64,000 nucleotides of DNA from Psychrobacter sp. JCM 18900 (GCF_904846625.1 NZ_CAJHBL010000004.1:62001-126000), one strand, 5' to 3'; positions 9,584-17,701 are shown, counted from the stretch's first letter. Numbers and translations are program-made. Notes: a model not told the origin generated them from the sequence alone.

Positions 9584-10039
9584 ATGAATAATGATTTAAC
9601 TGAAGATGCGATCTTTGAGCACAATGTAGTTATGATTAATATAAATGCATCAATTGAAGATAGGTCTGCATATCATGCAGTACGATATGCTTGGAAAGTA
9701 AATCCCAAGACAGTTAGTCAAGCTGAGTATGTACTAGCAGTTGCCCATGGAAAAATTGTTGGGGTTTTTATTGCGGATAAATGGAAAGTAGCTACTTTAG
9801 AGAATTTTCCAGAGTATCCTAATGTTGCAGCAGAAGGTAGATTTGGTTTTGTTGGCAGAGATGCTCCTAAAGAGATTATTGACCTTTACATGGGTAAGCG
9901 TATTTCTAGTGATTATCGTAAAAAAGGTGCGTCGAATCCTATTAGGTATAACTATGAATATAATGCTAGAAAAAACTCCATCGTACGAAAAGTTTTCTCG
10001 AATGGTGAGCGAATTAATTTTAGAAAAAAGAGCACTTAA
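9584..10039 (+). CDS. orphan accessory protein of unknown function
   Basis: 151 residues, codons more AT-rich than the flanking genes, with a clear ribosome site (AAGGAAGATAAT before ATG). No signal peptide or membrane segment is visible. The pattern AEYVLAVAHGKIVGVF, then EGRFGFVGRDAP, then GKRISSDYRKKGASNPIRY resembles, from memory, a widespread uncharacterised family found alone or fused to the C-terminus of GIY-YIG and other nuclease-type proteins. I could not verify this and assign no activity. It follows the duplicated valS tail and is closed by its own terminator, so it looks like a second cargo gene of the same locus. Confidence 0.6.
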   Translation: MNNDLTEDAIFEHNVVMININASIEDRSAYHAVRYAWKVNPKTVSQAEYVLAVAHGKIVGVFIADKWKVATLENFPEYPNVAAEGRFGFVGRDAPKEIIDLYMGKRISSDYRKKGASNPIRYNYEYNARKNSIVRKVFSNGERINFRKKST

Positions 10040-10069
10040 CAGGCTTTTTAAACCTAAGTTAAATTTTCT

Positions 10070-10105
10070 AAAAACCGCTCCAGCTCATGCTTTAGCGGTT
10101 TTTTA
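10070..10105 (+). terminator. terminator closing the accessory patch
   Basis: The hairpin AAAACCGCT / AGCGGTTTTTT lies about 30 bp after the orphan gene. Its right half and the following ATGTCAGTAATT resemble the terminator after valS, consistent with duplication of the valS downstream region. Confidence 0.7.
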
Positions 10106-10162
10106 ATGTCAGTAATTAGTCTATTATCTTTAAAGGAATAAAAATCTAACGTAAGGAACACC

Positions 10163-11458
10163 ATGAACCATCTCACTGTCGGACAACGCACACCTTTAAG
10201 CAATCTTACTATTGACGACAGCGCACCTATCACGCTCAAATTCACTCGCCAAAGCCCAATAGAGATGGACATCAGCTGCTTTGCGCTAGACGCAGCGGGC
10301 AAACTGATCAATGATGATTACATGGTGTTCTATAATCAGCCAACCTCTCCATGCGGGCAAATCAAGCTCACCCATTACGAGTCACAAACAACGGCAAATA
10401 AAGGCATCCAAGCCGAGTTTGAAGTTAATTTATCCAAACTGGCGACTAATATAGACAGCTTGTTTTTTGTGTTATCAGCCGACACGCCGCTGAATCAAAT
10501 TCAATCGTTAGAGATTGGCATTTGGCAGCAGTCGCAAAAGGCGCAGGCGGAATATCAAGCAGCAGACTTTGCCCAGCAGCAAGCCAGTATGTTGATGCAG
10601 CTGTATCGTAAGGGTGGCGTTTGGCGAGTATCCAACGTCGCGCAAGGCTTTAATGGTGGGCTTGCCGCTATTGTGCAGCATTTCGGTGGTGACGTAGAAG
10701 AGGGCAGCTCTACAGCAGCAGAGACGACCGCAACGCCAGTTCAAACAAAACCGTCGTTAGAAAAGGTGATGCTAGACAAAGCGCCAAAACTGGTCAATCT
10801 GGCCAAAAAAGCCACCATATCACTTGAGAAACGCCAGTTGCAGCAATTAACCGCAAAGGTGGCGTTGGTGTTAGATGCCTCAGGCTCAATGAACAGACAG
10901 TACAAAAAAGGCCGCGTGCAAGAGGTGGTCAATCGCATATTGCCATTGGCAGTGAACTTCGATGACGACCAAGCACTAGACTGCTGGGCGTTTGCCCGAG
11001 ATCCGCAGTATTTGGGCGAGATTGGACTGAGCAATTATGACGGTTTTATCAACAACGCTCATGGCGGCTGGCGCAAATGGGCACTTGGCCCACGCATCAA
11101 CAATGAAGCAGAGGTCATGAAAGCCGTGACGGAGTTTTACCAAAAAGACGGCTTGGATGTGCCTGTCTACGTGCTATTTATCAGTGATGGCGGGGTAAAT
11201 GACAATCGCGGTATCACGAGAGTCATGACGGAAGCGGCGAAACTGCCGATATTTTGGCAATTTGTAGGCTTGGGTGGTCGTGGTTATGGCATCCTAAAAA
11301 AACTAGACGATATGACAGGGCGCGTGATTGATAATTGCGACTTTTTTGAATTAGATGACTTGGATGATATCAGCGAAGAAGCCTTGTATGAGAATATGCT
11401 AGAAGAGTTCCCAATGTGGCTTAAAGAAGCCAAGCAACTTGGTATCGTGCAGCAATAA
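10163..11458 (+). CDS. TerD-like / von Willebrand A protein (TerF-type)
   Basis: 431 residues. The N-terminal ~175 residues follow the TerD stress-domain pattern (LTVGQRTPLSNL, IEMDISCFALDAAGKL, FNGGLAAIVQHFGGDVE). A charged linker leads to a vWA domain from about residue 230, with an intact metal-ion site (DASGSMNRQ, D238) and FISDGGVNDNRGI. This two-domain order is that of TerF proteins in tellurite/stress gene clusters, where calcium-binding TerD domains and vWA proteins are thought to form membrane-associated complexes. No terA-E or terC genes lie nearby, so it is an orphan. The ribosome site is AAGGAACACC. A strong terminator follows. Confidence 0.8.
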   Translation: MNHLTVGQRTPLSNLTIDDSAPITLKFTRQSPIEMDISCFALDAAGKLINDDYMVFYNQPTSPCGQIKLTHYESQTTANKGIQAEFEVNLSKLATNIDSLFFVLSADTPLNQIQSLEIGIWQQSQKAQAEYQAADFAQQQASMLMQLYRKGGVWRVSNVAQGFNGGLAAIVQHFGGDVEEGSSTAAETTATPVQTKPSLEKVMLDKAPKLVNLAKKATISLEKRQLQQLTAKVALVLDASGSMNRQYKKGRVQEVVNRILPLAVNFDDDQALDCWAFARDPQYLGEIGLSNYDGFINNAHGGWRKWALGPRINNEAEVMKAVTEFYQKDGLDVPVYVLFISDGGVNDNRGITRVMTEAAKLPIFWQFVGLGGRGYGILKKLDDMTGRVIDNCDFFELDDLDDISEEALYENMLEEFPMWLKEAKQLGIVQQ

Positions 11459-11483
11459 TTTTATGATTCGATTACAGCTAAAT

Positions 11484-11519
11484 AAAAAACCGCCACAGCA
11501 AATACTATGGCGGTTTTTT
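11484..11519. terminator. terminator between terF-like and THI5-like genes
   Basis: The hairpin AAAAACCGCCA(C)AG / CT(A)TGGCGGTTTTT has A/T runs on both sides, so it may act in both directions for the two convergent genes. Confidence 0.75.
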
Positions 11520-11550
11520 ATGGCTCAAAATATCTTAATTTCTAAAATCT

Positions 11551-12447
11551 CTATAGCGCCCACAGCGATTGGTACTGCTCATCAGTCAAGGTTACGATAT
11601 CGATTTCGGCTAGCATCTCGCGCAGTTCTTCCCACTTACTTGCATCAGGCTTGATAGGCGTGAGCAATCTGCCCAGCGTATTATCAATGATGGCATCCAT
11701 CAGCGCATCGACTTCGGTTTTACTATAGTCGTAATACATACGGTGGGCAGTGGCTGGCTCATTTTTACACAGTTCGGTCATTTGATTGGTCACTTGGATA
11801 AAGGTATCTATTGCGTCTTTTTTCGCGCTATAGATCTCATCCGTCGTCAGAATCTCTAAAGCCGAAAAGTTCGGATAAGGTGACAAATGCTGATCGATAA
11901 ATTCAAAGTTCAACCCTTCATGAGTCGCTTCAACGCCTTCAAAATTATAAAAGCATAGCCATGCGCCATCTAGGCTTGAGTCTTCTTGCAGGTTCTTTAT
12001 ATGATAAAAGTCTTTTTGTACAAAGCTCACATTATCACGGCTGATACTAAAGCCATTTTTCTTGGCATAGCGAGCCAATATCTCAAAGCCAATACGATTG
12101 GTCTTTTCTTCAGCAGCAGGGGTGCAAATGCGAATAGGCTGATTGTTTTTTAATTTATCCATGCTAGCGCGCTGCATCAATATACCGCCATCGGTCTCAA
12201 AAAAGCAGCCCAGCGCGAGTAGGTTAGGCGCGTAATGTTCAAACAGATGGATAGGCTCATTGACATGCAGATCGATGCTTTGGTTTTGTAATTCGGCAAA
12301 GCCATCATAGTGGTCGTCTGGCTCGATAATGGTGATATCAAGCCCTGCTTGCTCATATGCGCCCGTGGTCACACCAGCGATAAAGGGCATGTGATCAGGG
12401 TTTAAGAACCATTCGAGGGTCAGAGTAAGTTTGGTGGTCGGCTGCAT
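11551..12447 (-). CDS. THI5/NMT1-family protein without signal peptide, TPP-riboswitch controlled
   Basis: 298 residues from the ATG at 12447, preferred over an ATG 30 bases earlier because AAGGAAACAACC precedes it. The start (KLTLTLEWFLNPDH, then AGVTTGAYEQAGLDI) is typical of the NMT1/THI5-like fold shared by ThiY-type pyrimidine-binding proteins and yeast HMP-P synthase. No signal peptide or lipobox is visible, so it appears cytosolic, and no ThiX/ThiZ transporter genes are adjacent. By eye the region NEPIHL matches the yeast K-x-x-x-H active segment but keeps only the His. A TPP riboswitch lies in its leader, so a thiamine-related role is well supported; enzyme versus binding protein is open. 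Confidence 0.75.
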   Translation of the reverse strand: MQPTTKLTLTLEWFLNPDHMPFIAGVTTGAYEQAGLDITIIEPDDHYDGFAELQNQSIDLHVNEPIHLFEHYAPNLLALGCFFETDGGILMQRASMDKLKNNQPIRICTPAAEEKTNRIGFEILARYAKKNGFSISRDNVSFVQKDFYHIKNLQEDSSLDGAWLCFYNFEGVEATHEGLNFEFIDQHLSPYPNFSALEILTTDEIYSAKKDAIDTFIQVTNQMTELCKNEPATAHRMYYDYSKTEVDALMDAIIDNTLGRLLTPIKPDASKWEELREMLAEIDIVTLTDEQYQSLWAL

Positions 12448-12635
12448 GGTTGTTTCCTTTTTGATTATGGAAAACAATCAGACTGATACGATTAAAGTAA
12501 AACAAGAAAGGCCAAATAAGAAAAGTGAAGCCTCGATGCTAACTGTCAGATGCTCGGCGTTTGATATGGTTATCATTACCAGTACATCATATCTATAGAC
12601 TGCTCTTATTTATAGACCTCTGAGGGCGTGTCACG

Positions 12636-12735
12636 CTTGTTTCCTACGTCAGTGCTAACTGCTTCAGGTTCACGGGTATGTCTCAGCGATGATGTGGGCT
12701 GTGTGTACAGCGTTAAATCAAAGCACCCCGACAAG
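12636..12735 (-). promoter_or_regulatory. TPP (THI-box) riboswitch
   Basis: On the minus strand, reading from 12735 to 12636, the conserved THI-box elements occur in order: CTTGTCGGGGTGC, then GCTGAGA, ACCC, GAACCTGA and GACGTAGGAAAC, closing with ACAAG. CTTGT and ACAAG pair as the P1 stem. The aptamer ends about 190 nt before the ATG at 12447, leaving room for an expression platform; I could not assign a clear terminator, so control may act on translation. It regulates the THI5/NMT1-family gene according to thiamine pyrophosphate level. Confidence 0.9.
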
Positions 12736-13161
12736 ATTGATTGGTATTGCATTATTTTTGATCAGTACTGCTAATGAATCCGTACTGTGAATGGCTATTA
12801 TCGATAGCTACTGCGTCATCATAGACGACTTACAAGACGTGATGCAAGCGTATCGGGAATGAGGATGGTAGGTGATGACTGATGTTCGATAATCGCTCTT
12901 TATAACAGTTTTCATTTGTGACGGCTTTTTATAAGCGCTTTCAATCGACGTATTAATAAAAGAGTGCAGCATTTATTATTGGTATTTACCCAATTACTAA
13001 CCAAACATACCTATCAATAGCAAAAACCTTATATAAATAGTCTTGTGCGCAGACGGGCGATATTGCATGATTAGCCTTCTATGCCGCTGCTTACATAATA
13101 GGCGCTACTCTAGACAATCGACATTTGGCATAACTGACAACTTACACGACCGACAATTTAT
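12736..13161. other. divergent intergenic region
   Basis: 426 bp between the TPP riboswitch (minus) and the DUF454 gene (plus). It must hold promoters for both directions. No open frame, RNA gene or repeat stands out, and I could not choose a convincing promoter pair. Confidence 0.5.
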
Positions 13162-13584
13162 ATGACCGAGAATAAAAAAGCGTTCTATTACCGACCCAAG
13201 ACGGATCAATCCAACAGCCCAATGCTGCGTTGGACCTTTGTGACGCTTGGTTGGCTGTTTTTTATCTTAGGTATTATCGGTATATTGTTGCCGGTGATGC
13301 CCACCGCGCCCTTTATCTTGCTAGCAGCAGGTTGCTGGGCGCGCAGTTCTCGACGTTTTCATTTTTGGCTGATCAATCATAAATACTTTGGCAAATTCGT
13401 CCGTGACTGGGAGGAGAATCATGCCGTTCCGCTTTATGCCAAGTGTTTAGCGACGGTTATGATGGCAGCATCAACAATTATGTTATTTTATCGTTTGCCT
13501 GCCGATATGATGTGGATGGCATGGGCGGTAGCCGCTGTCTGTAGTGGGGTAGCGATATATTTGTTCCGTTTACCAAATGCTTAA
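13162..13584 (+). CDS. DUF454 (YbaN-type) inner-membrane protein
   Basis: 140 residues. The segment WLFFILGIIGILLPVMPTAP (residues 31-50) followed by FILLAAGCWARSSRRFHFWL is the DUF454/YbaN signature. A second hydrophobic pair occupies residues 90-135. The conserved NHKYFGKFVRDWEE lies between them. It is an inner-membrane protein of unknown function. It has no clear operon partner; the cold-shock gene downstream has its own promoter starting about 70 bp after this stop. Confidence 0.75.
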   Translation: MTENKKAFYYRPKTDQSNSPMLRWTFVTLGWLFFILGIIGILLPVMPTAPFILLAAGCWARSSRRFHFWLINHKYFGKFVRDWEENHAVPLYAKCLATVMMAASTIMLFYRLPADMMWMAWAVAAVCSGVAIYLFRLPNA

Positions 13585-13651
13585 ATCCGTTGCAATTTGC
13601 GCCAAAATCGGTCAATAAACGGCTCTGGTTACACGAAACATGAGATAAGAC

Positions 13652-13680
13652 TTGCGATACTGGGATGTACCCCTTATAAT
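13652..13680 (+). promoter_or_regulatory. promoter for the cold-shock gene
   Basis: A -35 TTGCGA (13652-13657) and a perfect -10 TATAAT (13675-13680) are spaced by 17 bp. It would give a 5' leader of about 140 nt before the cold-shock ATG at 13828. Long leaders of this kind are usual for cspA-type genes and control mRNA stability and translation in the cold. A second TATAAT at 13734-13739 lacks a well-placed -35. Confidence 0.6.
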
Positions 13681-13827
13681 ACGCCCAAGCTTAAGAGCAG
13701 TTCTGCACCAAATCATTACCTCGTAGTATTAGTTATAATCCTTCGTTTTAATATTTATCGTTCAGTAGCTATTTGCAAGCGTTACCGGTCACTAGACCAT
13801 TAATAAATTTAAAAGTAGGATTATACT

Positions 13828-14037
13828 ATGTCAGACGTTCAAAAAGGTACAGTTAAGTGGTTCAACGAAGCTAAAGGCTTTGGTTTTATCGCTCCAGAAA
13901 CTGGCGCAGACGTTTTTGCTCATTACAGCGAAATCACTGGTTCAGGTTTCAAAACTTTGGCTGAAGGCCAAGAAGTTGAGTTCACTGTAACTCAAGGCCA
14001 AAAAGGCCCACAAGCACATAACATCGTTGCTATCTAA
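13828..14037 (+). CDS. cold-shock protein (CspA family)
   Basis: A 69-residue single cold-shock domain. It contains RNP1 (KGFGFIAPE, about residues 15-23) and a variant RNP2 (DVFAHYSEI, where VFVHFSAI is usual). Such proteins bind single-stranded RNA/DNA and melt mRNA structure at low temperature or in growth transitions. TAGGAT precedes the ATG. It is monocistronic, with a long leader and a terminator at 14073. The Ala and Tyr substitutions in RNP2 are unusual but keep the aromatic character. Confidence 0.93.
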   Translation: MSDVQKGTVKWFNEAKGFGFIAPETGADVFAHYSEITGSGFKTLAEGQEVEFTVTQGQKGPQAHNIVAI

Positions 14038-14072
14038 TTTGTCTTTATAGACAGATAGATGAATAGATGTAG

Positions 14073-14100
14073 AAAAGCGAACCTTCGGGTTCGTTTTTTT
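14073..14100 (+). terminator. terminator after the cold-shock gene
   Basis: The hairpin CGAACC-TTC-GGGTTCG is followed by eight T. It lies 36 bp after the stop codon. Confidence 0.85.
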
Positions 14101-14195
14101 TCGTCTGCGATTTAATATTTAAGATATGAGTACTTAAGCGAGTAGAAGTTTTATTTGAAAGGTTTTAATTAATCATATTAGACCGCGACCAATGC

Positions 14196-14232
14196 AAAAA
14201 GGCCTCCGACTATTTGTAGTCGGAGGCCTTTT
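14196..14232. terminator. strong bidirectional terminator
   Basis: A near-perfect palindrome: AAAAGGCCTCCGACTA, four-base loop TTTG, TAGTCGGAGGCCTTTT. A and T runs on the two sides allow function on both strands. It probably ends the yeiH transcript on the minus strand and backs up the cold-shock terminator. Confidence 0.85.
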
Positions 14233-14277
14233 ATATTATGCAATCACATCAGCAGTTAAGAATGGACATTTAGCTTA

Positions 14278-15402
14278 TTATATAAAGCTAATGCCGATAT
14301 TGATCAGACCACCGCCCAGTATTAACCAACCAAACATAATAGCACCCAAGATAAGCGGTCTAACGCCAGCTTGCTTGATCGCGCTTAGATGCGTAGTCAA
14401 ACCTAATGCAAACATGGCCATCGTCAGTAACACATCATCTAGCATCACCATACTGCGTACGATGCTCTCAGACATCGGCACCCATGTATGTATCAACACA
14501 ATACCGATAAAGATAAATGCGAACCATGGCACTTTGACTTGTTTAACACGAGTCATAAATGACGCTGTCTCGTTTTTACTGCTTTTATCTTCTATAGTGT
14601 CATTATCTACGGTGCGATCTTTGGTTAGCGCAAACGATAACACAAGCAGGAAAGGCGCGAGCATCATAACGCGTATCATCTTGGTCACGACTGCGGTGTC
14701 ACCAATCTTGGTATTGATTGCATTGCCCGCGACTACGACTTGCGCCACTTCATGAACGGTTGAGCCAGTGTACATGCCGTACTGCTGGGCGCTTAACCAA
14801 GGTTGTAACCAACCGAGATGATATAAAAAAGGATATAGTAGCATCGCGATAGTGCCAAAAACTACCACGGTTGCCACGGCGATAGTGACCTTGTGAGCTT
14901 GCGCGTTGACGACTGGCTCTGCAGCAATGACGGCAGCAGCACCGCAAATACTCGCGCCTGAGCCAATCAAAATAACCGTTTCTTTATCGACTTTTAGCCA
15001 TCTAGTACCTAACCAATAGGTCAGCAAAAAGGTTGACGTCAGTACCAGTGCGTCAGTCATAATCGCTGGCATACCGACGCTCGCAACTTGTGTCATGGTT
15101 AGCTTAAACCCATAAAACATAATCGCAAGTCGCAGTATCTGACCCTTTGCAAAGCAAACACCGCCGTTTAAACGTTCAGTGAATTTGGGATAGATAGTAT
15201 TGCCCAAGATCATGCCTAGCAATATCGCTAGCGTTAAAGATGACAAACCAATGATACGTCCGTTTGACCATACATCTAAACTGCTGTCCAACCATAAGCA
15301 AAACAAACTACCAATCAGAACGACTACCAATCCCGCCAAGTGACGGTGATTAGGGGTATAGTTATGAACGGAGTTGCTGACTGATTGGACGAGTGTGTGC
15401 AT
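14278..15402 (-). CDS. yeiH: YeiH family (UPF0324) putative sulfate/sulfonate exporter
   Basis: 374 residues with about ten hydrophobic segments. Conserved stretches include LAILLGMILGNTIYPKF, GQILRLAIMFYGFKLT, ILIGSGASICGAAAVIA and YTGSTVHEVAQVVVAG, all characteristic of the UPF0324/YeiH family. Family members are annotated as sulfate exporters, and transport of sulfur compounds or related anions is suggested but not settled. A LysR gene of YeiE type is transcribed divergently across 220 bp, the classic yeiH-yeiE arrangement, which supports both calls. Confidence 0.85.
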   Translation of the reverse strand: MHTLVQSVSNSVHNYTPNHRHLAGLVVVLIGSLFCLWLDSSLDVWSNGRIIGLSSLTLAILLGMILGNTIYPKFTERLNGGVCFAKGQILRLAIMFYGFKLTMTQVASVGMPAIMTDALVLTSTFLLTYWLGTRWLKVDKETVILIGSGASICGAAAVIAAEPVVNAQAHKVTIAVATVVVFGTIAMLLYPFLYHLGWLQPWLSAQQYGMYTGSTVHEVAQVVVAGNAINTKIGDTAVVTKMIRVMMLAPFLLVLSFALTKDRTVDNDTIEDKSSKNETASFMTRVKQVKVPWFAFIFIGIVLIHTWVPMSESIVRSMVMLDDVLLTMAMFALGLTTHLSAIKQAGVRPLILGAIMFGWLILGGGLINIGISFI

Positions 15403-15622
15403 GACGCGGCATCCTATTACTTATATTAAGATAAGCATAAGCTTATGAATAGACAGTATATGCCCGCTGAATTTATAATAAAAACAGATTAATAAGATAT
15501 AAGCTATCGATTTTTTAGGTTAAAGCTTATGTTAGAAATAGGTATACCGCGCATAAGCATCAAAAAAGACAAACGTCACGGATAAAACAGCGCAAAAACT
15601 GACATAAGGCAACATCGATAAC
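15403..15622. promoter_or_regulatory. yeiH/yeiE divergent control region with AAGCTTAT palindromes
   Basis: The 12-bp perfect palindrome CATAAGCTTATG lies at 15436-15447. Related half sites recur at 15521-15531 (TAAAGCTTATG) and 15552-15558 (CATAAGC). LysR regulators bind dyads of this type in such spacers, so these are candidate operators for the adjacent LysR protein. This is inference from position and symmetry; promoters were not resolved. Confidence 0.5.
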
Positions 15623-16558
15623 ATGAAAAAATCTGTGCAGACAGTGCCAAAGATTACGCTTAAGCAGCTTGCTGTTTTTGTCAGTATTTATCAGACAGGT
15701 AGCACCAGTCGCGCTAGTGAGGAGCTGCACTTATCGCAATCAGCAGTCAGTAGCGCGCTTACAGAGCTGGAGTCTAGACTACAGATGCCGCTATTTGAGC
15801 GCGTCGGTCGTCGGCTCAATCAACACCCTAATGCCCATCCTATTTATATACAGGCACAGGCGATTTTGGGTCAGTCGCTCACGCTTGAGCATTATCATCA
15901 ATATCAAGCAGGACAGATTCATATCGGTGCCAGTACTACTATCGGCAACTACGTGCTGCCGTCATTGCTTGGCAAGCTATATGAAGCGCTACCCGATGCC
16001 AACGTCGATATGTATATTGCCAATACTCAAGAGGTAGTTAGCGAGGTTGAGCAACTAAATATCGATATCGCGCTGGTAGAAGGGGTGCCGCGTCCGGTAG
16101 ATATGAAAGTTATTGAGCAGCGTGAATGGCGTACTGATACGCTGATGATATTTGCCAAGCGTGATAGCAAGTGGTTAAAGAATGTGGCTACCTATAGCCA
16201 AGATGAGGACTGTTATCAGCTGAGTATTAATCAGTTAGCGCAGTTGCCGCTACTGGTACGTGAAGCAGGGTCAGGCACACGGCAAATTATCGATGAGCAA
16301 CTGCTTAAGTATCTACCCAATGCAGAAGTGGTCAAGGCGATACATCAGTCTGAGGCCATTAAGCACATGGTGAGTGCAGATATTGGTCTTGGTTGTCTAT
16401 CGCAGCATGTGATTGAGACGGAACTCTCGACAGGGGAGTTGGTACAAGTGAACGTGGCGGGAATTGATTTATCAAGGACATGGTGGCTAGTCTGGCACAA
16501 AGCTCGACACCAAAGTCCTATTTGGCAAACCTTTATTGATATTATTCAACAAGGTTAA
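15623..16558 (+). CDS. LysR-family transcriptional regulator (YeiE-type)
   Basis: 311 residues. The N-terminal winged helix-turn-helix (KITLKQLAVFVSIYQTGST, then SEELHLSQSAVSSALTELE) is at residues 10-60. An effector-binding domain of the periplasmic-binding fold follows (IHIGASTTIGNYVLPSLLG and LVREAGSGTRQIID). It sits divergently beside yeiH, as YeiE does in enterobacteria, and probably controls it through the palindromes in the shared spacer. The inducer is unknown. Confidence 0.85.
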   Translation: MKKSVQTVPKITLKQLAVFVSIYQTGSTSRASEELHLSQSAVSSALTELESRLQMPLFERVGRRLNQHPNAHPIYIQAQAILGQSLTLEHYHQYQAGQIHIGASTTIGNYVLPSLLGKLYEALPDANVDMYIANTQEVVSEVEQLNIDIALVEGVPRPVDMKVIEQREWRTDTLMIFAKRDSKWLKNVATYSQDEDCYQLSINQLAQLPLLVREAGSGTRQIIDEQLLKYLPNAEVVKAIHQSEAIKHMVSADIGLGCLSQHVIETELSTGELVQVNVAGIDLSRTWWLVWHKARHQSPIWQTFIDIIQQG

Positions 16559-16595
16559 ACGATGAGTCTGGATGAACCTAAAATCTATTAGCCAT

Positions 16596-16633
16596 AAAAA
16601 AGCGCAGCGTTAAAAGTTACGCTGCGCTTTTTT
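16596..16633. terminator. bidirectional terminator between lysR and usp genes
   Basis: The hairpin AAAAAAGCGCAGCGT / ACGCTGCGCTTTTTT with an eight-base loop sits between two convergent genes, with A/T tracts on both sides. Confidence 0.85.
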
Positions 16634-16678
16634 GTTTAGGATATGCCATAGATAATATAAGACAATCGAAGCATATTT

Positions 16679-17140
16679 TTATGCTGAAACAGGCTTGTCC
16701 AGTCGCACCACAAAGCTATCGCAAGGTACATTAGGCAAGATATTATCTGCTGTCGCGCCACTGATCCATGCAGCGATACCAGTACGCTTATGACGACCGA
16801 TGACCAATAGATCGACATCGTGTTTATGACAGTAGCTGACGATACCTTCACTGCTAGAGATGGCAGTTGTGACTTCCGACGTTGCTGCATTTAGCTGATT
16901 GCGTTCAAGGAATTGCGCCAGTTTTGCGCGCGCTTCTTGGCAGCGTTCATCATCAATCTCATCGTATAGGCTAGAGGCAGGCACCAGCTCATAGCCAAAG
17001 CCAACCATGGTGTCTTTGACAATATGCAAAACAGATAGCTTAGAGCCTGGACGGTTTTCAACGATGCGCTTGGCCTTTTGGGCGACTATATCTGCATCAG
17101 AGAGTAAGTCGGTGACCAGTAAAATATGTTCGTAACTCAT
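16679..17140 (-). CDS. universal stress protein (UspA family), copy 1
   Basis: 153 residues. A single Usp domain: HILLVTDLLSDAD at the start, and the nucleotide-loop region LLVIGRHKRTGIAAWISGAT with the following VPCDSFVV. The Gly-rich loop departs somewhat from the ATP-binding consensus, so nucleotide binding is uncertain. The family supports survival under stress, often as dimers. It lies 99 bp downstream of a closely similar paralogue on the same strand, clearly a tandem duplication. The start is MSYEH with an AGGAAGACGCT site. Confidence 0.88.
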   Translation of the reverse strand: MSYEHILLVTDLLSDADIVAQKAKRIVENRPGSKLSVLHIVKDTMVGFGYELVPASSLYDEIDDERCQEARAKLAQFLERNQLNAATSEVTTAISSSEGIVSYCHKHDVDLLVIGRHKRTGIAAWISGATADNILPNVPCDSFVVRLDKPVSA

Positions 17141-17239
17141 AGCGTCTTCCTCATGTCAGATAGTATTTACTATAGCACTACTCTAGGGCGCTGTTAAGTA
17201 AAGCTTGTCGTCTTTAGCAGCGGATTGGAGCAATGCCAA

Positions 17240-17701
17240 TTATTCCAAGACAGGCTGATCAAGCTTCACCACTAAGCTGTCGCAAGGGACATTTGGCAAG
17301 ATACTATCGGCAGTTGCTCCTACTAACCAAGCAGCGATACCATGACGCTCATGGCGTCCAATGATAAGTAAGTCGACGTCTTTTTCACGGCAGTAATTAA
17401 TGATACCTTTGCTATTAGAGATGGCTGCGGTGACCTCAGAGTTGATCGCTTCTAGCTCATTACGTGCCAAAAATTGCGCTAATTTCGCTCGAGCTTCTTG
17501 CCACTTTTCACTATCGACATCACCTGATAGGCTAGAGGAAGGCATCAGCTCATAACCGAAGCGCACCATGTCATCTTTGACTATATGCAAAACGGACAGT
17601 CGGGCTTCAGGAGAGCCTGCGAGGATACGCTTGGTTTTTAGCGCCACTTTGTCCGCATCGGATAGTAAGTCAGTGACCAATAAAACGTGTTGGTAGCTCA
17701 T
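17240..17701 (-). CDS. universal stress protein (UspA family), copy 2
   Basis: 153 residues, the same length as its neighbour and roughly 70% identical by eye, differing mainly in surface positions (for example GRHERHGIAAWLVGATADSI against GRHKRTGIAAWISGATADNI). A good ribosome site (AGGAGTACCTT) precedes the ATG. It is the first gene of the tandem pair; the gap to copy 1 is 99 bp with no visible terminator, so both may share a transcript. Confidence 0.88.
   Translation of the reverse strand: MSYQHVLLVTDLLSDADKVALKTKRILAGSPEARLSVLHIVKDDMVRFGYELMPSSSLSGDVDSEKWQEARAKLAQFLARNELEAINSEVTAAISNSKGIINYCREKDVDLLIIGRHERHGIAAWLVGATADSILPNVPCDSLVVKLDQPVLE

Noticed and set aside
12448..12635. Intrinsic terminator as the expression platform of the TPP riboswitch
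   Set aside because: Several short dyads exist, but no GC-rich hairpin followed by a T-run; I leave the mechanism open.
14192..14755. 187-codon plus-strand frame starting in the terminator palindrome
   Set aside because: It is antisense to yeiH, starts inside a terminator and has the composition of a shadow of membrane codons.
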